A stretch of 26,827 bases of DNA from WFQV01 sp964611145. GTDB lineage: Bacteria; Bacteroidota; Ignavibacteria; Ignavibacteriales; Melioribacteraceae. Below, piece by piece: positions 8,489-15,446 of this stretch. Made by a program: the position numbers and the translations under genes. Where the stretch lies: positions 1 through 26,827 of the forward strand of contig CAZSYM010000033.1 in the NCBI GenBank assembly GCA_964611145.1, in the 5' to 3' direction. The notes beneath the pieces are model-generated. The model saw only the letters and a list, made by a program, of their open reading frames with translations. It had not been told where the DNA came from and searched no databases. Every line of letters starts with the position of its first letter. Position 1 is the first letter of the stretch.

Positions 8489-9877
8489 CTAAAAAATATT
8501 CGCCAATATCTTGAGCACACCGATGGAATTAAGGAAAACAAAGAAAATAAGCACGGGTGAAAAATACTTTATGAACACTTTCCAAACGGTAACCGTCCAG
8601 GGATAATTTTCGAATATCTTTTCCGCACCGCTTTTCAGTTCGGGCAAAGCCTTGCGAAATCCCCAATAATACGCCACGAAAACGGAAATGAAAAATCCAC
8701 CCACCGGCAGCAAAATGTTGGAAGCTATATAATCAACAAAGTCAAAAAAATTCAGTCCGAAAAACTTAACATCCGCCAGAACGTTATACGAAAGAGCGCT
8801 GGGAATGCCGAACAAAGTCGTAAGCAATCCGAAGACTATCACGGCACGGTGTCGGCTCCAGCCTTTTTCATCCACGAAGTATGCGGTAATTACTTCCAAA
8901 AGAGAAATGGAAGAAGTAAGAGCGGCAATAGTAAGAAGGACAAAAAACAATATGGAAAAGAGATAACCACCGGGCATTTTGGTAAAAACAACTGGTAAAG
9001 TATGAAATATCAAGCCGGGACCGGCATCGGGCGCCAAACCGGTTGCAAACACTCCCGTAAAAATGGCAATGCCAGCAAGTAATGCAATTGCCGTATCCAA
9101 GGTAACAATACTTACTGCGGCGGACGGAAGATTGTCTTTCTTAGACATATAACTCCCATAAGTCAACATAGCACCCATACCCAAACTGAGAGTAAAAAAG
9201 GATTGTCCCATTGCCGCCAGAATAGCATCACCGGTCAAATGGCTCCAATCGGGATGGAGTAAATATTTTAAGCCGATAGACGCTCCGTCGAGAGTTACCC
9301 CGCGTATTACCAGCACAATCAAAAGTAAGAAAAGAATGGGCATCATTATTTTGCTACCACGTTCAATTCCCTTTTGAACTCCGTAATAAACCACGCCCAT
9401 TGTCAGCAGCATAAAAAGGAAAAAATAGCCGACGTTCCAAACCACATCGCTAATTAAAGAATTAAAATAATGTCCCGCAACCGAGGGTTTGGAAAACTCG
9501 TAGAAGACGCCCGAAATAGCTTGATAAATATAGCCCAGAGCCCAACCGGCAACAACGGCGTAATAGGAAAGGATAACGAAACCCGCTACCACTCCCATAC
9601 CGCCGATTGAGGTCCAGAACCGGGAATTATCGGTTAATTTTTTGAACGCTCCAACAGGGTCTTTTTGAGTTGTTCTACCAATCAACACTTCGGCAATCAG
9701 AACGGGCAAACCGATTACCGCCGTACACAAGAGGTAAACAAGAATAAAAGCCGCACCGCCATATTCGCCTGCAATATAAGGGAATTTCCAAATATTGCCC
9801 AGTCCAATTGCCGAGCCCGCCGCCGCAAGGATAAAACCTATCTTGGAACCCCATTGTTCCCTGGATTTTTGAGCCAT
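8489..9877 (-). CDS. Sodium-dependent transporter, NSS (neurotransmitter:sodium symporter) family
   Basis: A 462-residue inner-membrane symporter of the SNF/LeuT-fold family; bacterial members import hydrophobic or neutral amino acids with Na+. The family signature GSAIGLGNIWKFPY is at 21-34, in the unwound first transmembrane helix that binds Na+ and substrate. It is followed by GGAAFILVYLL and GLPVLIAEVLIGR. About eleven to twelve hydrophobic segments can be counted, as usual. A GCGGGG-like ribosome site precedes the ATG. It is the first gene of a four-gene unit with the AGCS symporter and two small membrane proteins. The 134 bases upstream separate it from the receiver-protein gene and contain an imperfect hairpin. 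Confidence 0.95.
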   Translation of the reverse strand: MAQKSREQWGSKIGFILAAAGSAIGLGNIWKFPYIAGEYGGAAFILVYLLCTAVIGLPVLIAEVLIGRTTQKDPVGAFKKLTDNSRFWTSIGGMGVVAGFVILSYYAVVAGWALGYIYQAISGVFYEFSKPSVAGHYFNSLISDVVWNVGYFFLFMLLTMGVVYYGVQKGIERGSKIMMPILFLLLIVLVIRGVTLDGASIGLKYLLHPDWSHLTGDAILAAMGQSFFTLSLGMGAMLTYGSYMSKKDNLPSAAVSIVTLDTAIALLAGIAIFTGVFATGLAPDAGPGLIFHTLPVVFTKMPGGYLFSILFFVLLTIAALTSSISLLEVITAYFVDEKGWSRHRAVIVFGLLTTLFGIPSALSYNVLADVKFFGLNFFDFVDYIASNILLPVGGFFISVFVAYYWGFRKALPELKSGAEKIFENYPWTVTVWKVFIKYFSPVLIFFVFLNSIGVLKILANIF

Positions 9878-9971
9878 TAATAACCCCGCTGGAAATTTAT
9901 TTTAAATTTGCGAAATTTATTAAAATTATCCCCTCTTTTGCAAGGATAACACTTTGATTCCCCAGGAAGGA

Positions 9972-9997
9972 AGCTCCCTCTTACATGTGAGAGAGCT
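9972..9997. other. Imperfect inverted repeat between the receiver gene and the NSS gene
   Basis: Nine-base arms (AGCTCCCTC and GAGAGAGCT) pair at eight of nine positions around an eight-base loop, 15 bases after the receiver-gene stop. There is no T-run on the minus strand, so it is not a standard intrinsic terminator. It could be an operator, a transcript-stabilising hairpin, or chance. Confidence 0.35.
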
Positions 9998-10011
9998 CTC
10001 CAAAGATGATG

Positions 10012-10380
10012 CTATTTATTATCTAATGCCTCATTGATAACTTCTAAAATATCTTCTCTCAAAAAAGGTTTCGAGATGTAATAATCCAGCCCATGGCTCA
10101 GCATAAAATCCCTATCCTTCTGTGTAGCAAAAGCTGTCACAGCAATTATGGGAATATTTTCATACCCCTTAACTTTTCTTATTTCTTTCGATAAGTCAAC
10201 TCCGTTCATCCCGAGCCCCAGGCCTATATCCATCAATACAGCCTCGTAGGTGTTTTTCCGAACAATTTCAAGGGCTTCCTGGGCATCTTTGACGACATCG
10301 ATAACAAAATACTTTTTTAAAAGTCGCCTAATAGCATCACGGGATAATTCGTCGTCTTCAACATACAATAATTTTTTCAT
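10012..10380 (-). CDS. Single-domain response regulator (CheY-like receiver)
   Basis: A 122-residue protein consisting of one receiver domain only. It has the acidic pocket Glu8-Asp9-Asp10, phospho-acceptor Asp51 (in VLMDIG), switch Thr82 (AVTAFA) and Lys104 followed by Pro105, so all catalytic positions are present. There is no DNA-binding or enzymatic output domain, so it must act through a protein partner or as a phosphate relay. It starts 17 bases after the multi-PAS histidine kinase gene stop, and the kinase is its obvious phosphodonor. A GGGG-containing ribosome site lies before the ATG. The target could be a further kinase or transmitter elsewhere in the genome. Confidence 0.93.
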   Translation of the reverse strand: MKKLLYVEDDELSRDAIRRLLKKYFVIDVVKDAQEALEIVRKNTYEAVLMDIGLGLGMNGVDLSKEIRKVKGYENIPIIAVTAFATQKDRDFMLSHGLDYYISKPFLREDILEVINEALDNK

Positions 10381-10397
10381 ACAATTCCCCTCTTAAT

Positions 10398-13391
10398 TTA
10401 ATTATTTAATTCAATATAAAAAGTAGTACCTTTATTCACTTCACTTTCAAACCAAATTTTACCATTGAGAATTTCAACATATTTTTTAACAATAGTAAGT
10501 CCCAAACCCGTGCCCTGGTATGCACGGCTATTCCCTTCGCTCACTTGTCGAAACTCCTGCCATACAATATCTTTTTTATCTTCAGGAATACCGACACCTG
10601 TATCTTCTACTTCCATTCTAATTTTCCCATCATCTTTCTTAATCCTAATTTCAATAAATCCCTTATCAGTAAACTTAATAGCGTTATTCAAAAGGTTTGT
10701 TAAAATCGAATAGATTATCCTTCTATCTGTTTTAAGAATCAAATTCTCTTGAGGCATCTTTGTTTTTAATTCCAAGCCTTTTAAATGGGCGGCTTGTTTA
10801 AAACTTTCTACAACGTCAAAAGCCACCGATTTTAAATTTACATCTTTTATATCTCTTTCTTCTTTATCAAATTCAAGTTTCGTAACGTTCAGAATATTTG
10901 TTAAAGTATCCAACATTCTTTTAGATGTATCCAAAATACCCGTCGCCATTTCTTTCCAGCTTTCATCCTGTACTTCATCACGTAGAAGTTGCGCATACCC
11001 CATTATTCCCATGAAAGGAGTCCTTAATTCATGGCTCATATAAAGGAAAAATTGAGTCTTAAGACGCGACATTTCTTCGGCTTTTTCCTTTGCCTCGGAA
11101 AGTTTTGTTACCAATTCTTTCCTTTGCGTAATATCTCTAAAAACACTCAAAAGTAAAATTTTTCCTTTTTTAGGTTCGATAAATGCATTTGACAATTCAA
11201 ACCATTTTACCGAGCCGTCTTGTAATTCTATCTTAACATCAAAAGCATCTTTCACATTCCTATCTTTAAAATTTCTCATGAATCTTTCTATTGTTCCCTC
11301 AATTTCATTTTTAAATATTACCGTATAAGGTTTGCCAATAAGTTCCTCCCTCGACAAGCCAACCATTTCAACAAACGAATTATTAACATCCACAATTATA
11401 CCTTTTTCGTCAAGGAGCCTCATACCATCTTTTGAGTTTTCCCAAACTCTGCGAAACAGTTCTTCAGATTCTTTAATTTGAGCTTGAGCTTGTTTGATCT
11501 TCGTAATATCTCTTCCCAAAACTATAAGCCCTTTTCTACTACCGTCTTCATTAAAAAGAGGAACTTTAATCACATCAAAAATTTTCACAGAGCCATCCGG
11601 GATAGGGATAATCTCTTCGCCCCGATGCAAACTACCTTTTGCCCATGTTTTAGCATCTGTTTGCATACATGTAAGGAACGCTTCTTTATAGATAGGATGA
11701 GTATATTCGGAAAGTTCAGCATCCGTTTTTCCATAATAATCCACATTGTGTAGTTGAAATAATTCCACATCGGCATCGTTTGCAATAAGCCAACGCCCCT
11801 CACCGTCCTTAAAGCATACGATATCCTCCGCGGTAGAATTTATTAATGACCACAATTGTTCTTCCCGTTCCTTTAACTTTTCTTCTGCCCTCTTTCGCTG
11901 GGTAATATCCAAAGATGCACTTAAAATTCCCTCCTCGCCATTAGGAAGTTTTATTTTAACTTCTCTTAGCAAGGTGTATGAGATTTTCCCGTCTTTGCTC
12001 AAACTCCTCACTTCAGCTTTAAACTCTCCTTTTTCCAATATAGTGCGAATATTTTTATCCACTAATTCTCTATCTTCTTGAGGCACAAGTTCTCTAACAT
12101 CTTTACCTTCCAATTCGCTTTTTTTGTATCCCAAGCGTTGGCATATAGCATTATTAGCTTCTTTTATAATTCCCTTCGTATCGAGTATCAAATAACCAAC
12201 TGGGGCATTTTCAAAAAGTTCTCTATAACGTTCCTCGCTTTCCTTAAGTATTTCTTCGTAAAGTTTCTGTTGAGTTATATCCCTTGCAGACCCTACAACA
12301 CCTATCAGTTCTCCTTTTTCATCATACATAGGCGCTTTACGCACATCGAGATACAGAAATTTTCCTTTCACGTTACCATATTCATAAAACTGCATCGGTT
12401 TCCCGGAATCCATTGTAACTTGATCGGAATCCGCACATACTTCTCCAAAGGTATGCCATTCTGGGTTTTCTGGGTGTGCTTCTCGTTCCCTTTTCGCAAA
12501 AAAGATATCATCTTTGCCAATCGGTTCTTGAGTATCTTTCGCATTAAGCAAATTTTCGCAAAGCGCTTTGTTGGCGAAAATGTAACGTTTATTTTTATCC
12601 TTCGCCCAAACCATATCCTGCATAGTATCCGCCATTAAACGGAAAAGATTATACGATTTCCTTATTTCCCTCTCTTTGTTTAACAACTCTGCTTCATATT
12701 TTTTATGTTCCGTTATATCCCGTGCTATATGAACACCCCCACGAAATTCTCCTCTATTATCAAAAATAGGATCAAACGTAATTTCTAACCACTTATCTCT
12801 TACTTTCAAGAACATTGAAGCACGCCTACCCACTCTTTTTGCCTCTATAAAGGGGCAACCCTTAACGGGGGCTTTCGTTCCATGAATAATTCCCCAACAA
12901 TTTTCCCCAATGATAGTTTCGGCATCAATTCCGAAAATGTCTTTTGTTTTTTCGTTGGAATATACAACTCTTTGCTTTTCATCCATTATCCATACTGCTT
13001 CTCCAATATTATCCAAAATCGCTGCAAAGCTTCCAACAGTAATTGCTTTTTTACTCAAATATTTTCTATTTACAATCAAAAGTATTCTGCCTTCGTCAAG
13101 AAAAAAATTAGTGCCTATTAGATATTTTTTGCCCGTTACTTTTTCTAAAATAAACAATTCGTTGGACTTAGAAGGCAAGTCTGTATCAAGATGGTCAAAT
13201 ATATCTTTAGGGAAATAGGTAAACAATTCATTAAAAGCTTTACCCTGAATTTCTTCTTCCTTCAAATCAAAAAAGTCCCTCGCTTTTGCATTCACGTGAA
13301 TAATCTTCAAATTCTCTTTATTCAAAATAAAGATAGGAAGATTTGCACCATTAAAATCAAAAGCGCCTTCCTCTTTATTTCCTTTTTTCAT
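10398..13391 (-). CDS. Cytoplasmic multi-PAS sensor histidine kinase
   Basis: A 997-residue kinase with no signal peptide or membrane segment, so it senses something inside the cell. About six PAS domains occur in a row: roughly 9-112, 122-230, 249-378, 387-502, 510-634 and 642-757. Several end in the RDIT motif that closes PAS-PAC units. The HisKA domain has MSHELRTPF with phospho-acceptor His787. The HATPase domain has N-box LLNNAIKF (900-907), G1 DTGVGIP (930-936) and G2 GTGLGL (960-965). PAS2 carries Cys165, His170 and Cys179 in a C-x4-HG-x7-CP arrangement. I chose the ATG preceded by AAGGAA nine bases upstream rather than a TTG 54 bases further out that lacks such a site. The kinase has no receiver of its own; the next gene supplies one. 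The signal sensed is unknown. Confidence 0.95.
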   Translation of the reverse strand: MKKGNKEEGAFDFNGANLPIFILNKENLKIIHVNAKARDFFDLKEEEIQGKAFNELFTYFPKDIFDHLDTDLPSKSNELFILEKVTGKKYLIGTNFFLDEGRILLIVNRKYLSKKAITVGSFAAILDNIGEAVWIMDEKQRVVYSNEKTKDIFGIDAETIIGENCWGIIHGTKAPVKGCPFIEAKRVGRRASMFLKVRDKWLEITFDPIFDNRGEFRGGVHIARDITEHKKYEAELLNKEREIRKSYNLFRLMADTMQDMVWAKDKNKRYIFANKALCENLLNAKDTQEPIGKDDIFFAKREREAHPENPEWHTFGEVCADSDQVTMDSGKPMQFYEYGNVKGKFLYLDVRKAPMYDEKGELIGVVGSARDITQQKLYEEILKESEERYRELFENAPVGYLILDTKGIIKEANNAICQRLGYKKSELEGKDVRELVPQEDRELVDKNIRTILEKGEFKAEVRSLSKDGKISYTLLREVKIKLPNGEEGILSASLDITQRKRAEEKLKEREEQLWSLINSTAEDIVCFKDGEGRWLIANDADVELFQLHNVDYYGKTDAELSEYTHPIYKEAFLTCMQTDAKTWAKGSLHRGEEIIPIPDGSVKIFDVIKVPLFNEDGSRKGLIVLGRDITKIKQAQAQIKESEELFRRVWENSKDGMRLLDEKGIIVDVNNSFVEMVGLSREELIGKPYTVIFKNEIEGTIERFMRNFKDRNVKDAFDVKIELQDGSVKWFELSNAFIEPKKGKILLLSVFRDITQRKELVTKLSEAKEKAEEMSRLKTQFFLYMSHELRTPFMGIMGYAQLLRDEVQDESWKEMATGILDTSKRMLDTLTNILNVTKLEFDKEERDIKDVNLKSVAFDVVESFKQAAHLKGLELKTKMPQENLILKTDRRIIYSILTNLLNNAIKFTDKGFIEIRIKKDDGKIRMEVEDTGVGIPEDKKDIVWQEFRQVSEGNSRAYQGTGLGLTIVKKYVEILNGKIWFESEVNKGTTFYIELNN

Positions 13392-13400
13392 CAGATAATA

Positions 13401-13406
13401 TTCCTT
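13401..13406 (-). promoter_or_regulatory. Ribosome binding site that decides the histidine kinase start
   Basis: AAGGAA on the minus strand, nine bases before the chosen ATG. The competing upstream TTG at 13445 has no comparable purine-rich site, so the shorter reading is preferred. Confidence 0.6.
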
Positions 13407-13725
13407 TTTTTGTTGAAAGGTAATAAAAACAAATGAAATTTTCAAATATTAGGGAAAACAAAACTATGAAGCATTGAAAAGAAATATAATTCAATAAACA
13501 CAAAATTAGATTGAGAAGTACTTTAGAGGCTCTCATACTTCGGCATGCCCACCTTTGTTTTTTGACTTTGTTTATTATATTCTAAAGAAGCTCAGGTAGG
13601 ATTTAAAAAATATTTTCCATCAAGAGTATTATAATTATGTCATAAATTTAAGACCCCCAATGAAGCATTTGCTTAATTCAGCCCTATACTCGCACCTTCT
13701 CACTAAAAACATCCTTTTATCGATT

Positions 13726-13770
13726 TTCTAAAAGAGCCGCCAAAAACGGTTTCCCGCTTGACGGCTCTTG
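13726..13770 (-). terminator. Hairpin terminator after the POT-like transporter gene
   Basis: On the minus strand AAGAGCCGTC pairs with GGCGGCTCTT (ten pairs including one U-G), enclosing an A/T-rich loop. A short T-run and A/T-rich sequence follow. It begins a few bases after the stop codon and probably ends the transcript that starts at the ROK kinase gene or at an internal promoter. Confidence 0.75.
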
Positions 13771-13776
13771 CAAGAA

Positions 13777-15405
13777 TTACTCGGCATGTTTTGTTTTAAA
13801 ATCCTTGAGCATCCAATTTTTAGCCAATACAAGAGAGATGGGGCTAACGATTGCAATCATTCCGTAAATAAACCACATCGTACCGGTATGCATGAGATGA
13901 GGCGGGGTATGTGCGGGGCAATACTGCATTAAGAACCATCCCGAATAAAAACCCGTAATCACTTTTGTCAAAAACCATGGGAATTGTCCCACACCCATAT
14001 AAAGACCAGTTTTTCCCTCCGGTGCCACCTCGGCAATCCACTGCAGAAATCTGGGTTGCCACATAGCCTCGCCTATTGTCATGAACAAAACATAAACGAG
14101 AAACAAAATCACATTGGGACCGAAAGCCAAAAAGAAAGTGGGAATAGCCATTGTGAACGTTCCGTAAATCATCATTTTATAAACATTGGCATTTGCCGTC
14201 AACCCGGCTACAATCGGAGTTAAAAAGAAAATAAGGATAGGATTGAGATTCGTAAATACCTCGAAATATTGACTTACAAAAGTCCCTTGAAACGCTCTAT
14301 CGAGATAGTAAGGTAATGTAAGCCAATTATGTGCAAAAAGAGTTTGTACGGGAATCAGAATAAAAATAAAGAAAGTGAAGCGGACATCTCGGAAAGGATG
14401 ATACGGGCGCCTTTTCAGATAGTCCCAAATAGCAACGCCGACAAACACTAGGAACAAAACGAATGCCACATCAATTGTAATATCCAAGCCGAAAACATTA
14501 AAATTGAAAACCTTGTTTATTGAATTGTCGATACCGAAATCCGAAAGAAGGAAAAAGAACACCGCCAAAGCGGAATAAACGATAAGAGGGATATTATTGA
14601 TTTTGAGCTTCGGTATTTCGTCTTTCTTTTCTTCCTCGGATGAATCCACTCCGTCAATCTCATCGTTTTCTCTTTTTATTTTCTCCACCGCCTCGCGATC
14701 CGTTTTCTTTGTAAGAATTACGGCGGTAATAATCAAAGAGATTGCAGTCAAGATAACATAAACCCAAAACACAGCCGCCAAACCGTTCGGCGGAAAGGTC
14801 TTCTCGAAACTCTGTCGTGTAAAGGAAGAAATGAAACCGGAAAAGAAAGCGCCGAGATTCATCAATCCGTAAATCACCGCATAGCCCATCGCCGCTGTCT
14901 TTTTGTTGGTATATCTTTTTACTCCCGCATAAGCCGCCGGTTGAAAAAGTCCGTATCCGAGCACCATTATTAAAAGTCCCGTATTCATAACAATGAACAT
15001 CGGCGACCACAATCCCGTACCCATGTTTACCGTGCCGGAAAGCGCTACCATTACACGCCCGACAACCATCGCCGTGAAAGCTATAATAAGGGATTTTCTA
15101 ACTCCCAATTTGTCCGAATAGCCTCCGAGCAAAAGCATCGCGAAAGTAATACCGCCCGTAACAAAGCTGTAAATCAAGCTTGCTTGCGTATCTTTCAGCG
15201 AAAGATTCTCGGAAGCAAATTTTCCCAAGATTGTCAATATACCGAAATAAACAAGCCCTTCAATAATGTAAGGAACATTAATACCCCATAAAGCTTTGGG
15301 TGCCTTGAAAAAAGCAACGAATGTTTCTTTAAGCTCTTTGTAGGAGTCCTCCAGAACTTCCGAAAAAGTTTTTTTCTCTTTTTTCTCTTCCTGAGTTACT
15401 TCCAT
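13777..15405 (-). CDS. POT-like MFS transporter lacking the ExxER motif
   Basis: A 542-residue polytopic protein of the major facilitator superfamily, related to proton-coupled oligopeptide transporters. YGLFQPAAYAGVKRYT (151-166) and YGLMNLGAF (179-187) align with the second POT signature region. GGYSDKLGVRKS (94-105) is the MFS loop between helices 2 and 3. In the first helix, where POT proteins have ExxER, this one has Glu49-Gly-Leu-Val52-Tyr53, so the second Glu and the Arg are gone. A charged cytoplasmic loop rich in Glu/Lys (about 235-270) separates the two halves, and a Lys/Glu-rich N-terminal tail precedes helix 1. A GGAG site precedes the ATG. Substrate and coupling ion are unknown; it may be a uniporter or use another ion. 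It lies 41 bases after the comEC-like gene and is followed by a terminator. Confidence 0.85.
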   Translation of the reverse strand: MEVTQEEKKEKKTFSEVLEDSYKELKETFVAFFKAPKALWGINVPYIIEGLVYFGILTILGKFASENLSLKDTQASLIYSFVTGGITFAMLLLGGYSDKLGVRKSLIIAFTAMVVGRVMVALSGTVNMGTGLWSPMFIVMNTGLLIMVLGYGLFQPAAYAGVKRYTNKKTAAMGYAVIYGLMNLGAFFSGFISSFTRQSFEKTFPPNGLAAVFWVYVILTAISLIITAVILTKKTDREAVEKIKRENDEIDGVDSSEEEKKDEIPKLKINNIPLIVYSALAVFFFLLSDFGIDNSINKVFNFNVFGLDITIDVAFVLFLVFVGVAIWDYLKRRPYHPFRDVRFTFFIFILIPVQTLFAHNWLTLPYYLDRAFQGTFVSQYFEVFTNLNPILIFFLTPIVAGLTANANVYKMMIYGTFTMAIPTFFLAFGPNVILFLVYVLFMTIGEAMWQPRFLQWIAEVAPEGKTGLYMGVGQFPWFLTKVITGFYSGWFLMQYCPAHTPPHLMHTGTMWFIYGMIAIVSPISLVLAKNWMLKDFKTKHAE

Positions 15406-15446
15406 ATTTACTCCGTCACAAGTTAAAAGTTTAATTGCGAAAATAA

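Larger units (their letters stand above)
13392..13776. other. Long intergenic stretch between the POT-like gene and the histidine kinase gene
   Basis: About 385 bases without a convincing gene. The right end holds the terminator of the POT-like gene, listed separately. The left part must contain the kinase leader and promoter. On the minus strand 13459-13466 matches the Bacteroidota -7 consensus TAnnTTTG, but the nearest TTG is about 25 bases upstream, longer than the usual spacing, so the promoter is only tentative. A ten-base direct repeat (ATGAAGCATT) at 13466 and 13660 may be chance. I see no RNA gene here. Confidence 0.4.

Noticed and set aside
13392..13445. Upstream TTG start for the histidine kinase adding 18 residues
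   Set aside because: TTG is a poor start and lacks a Shine-Dalgarno site; the ATG at 13391 has AAGGAA at nine bases.
13562..13581. Plus-strand TTGACT followed by TATATT, resembling a promoter
   Set aside because: The spacer is only eight bases, far from the needed 16-18, and no plus-strand gene follows.
13466..13669. Ten-base direct repeat ATGAAGCATT at 13466 and 13660
   Set aside because: A short repeat in A/T-rich intergenic DNA can arise by chance, and no further copies or associated element were seen.
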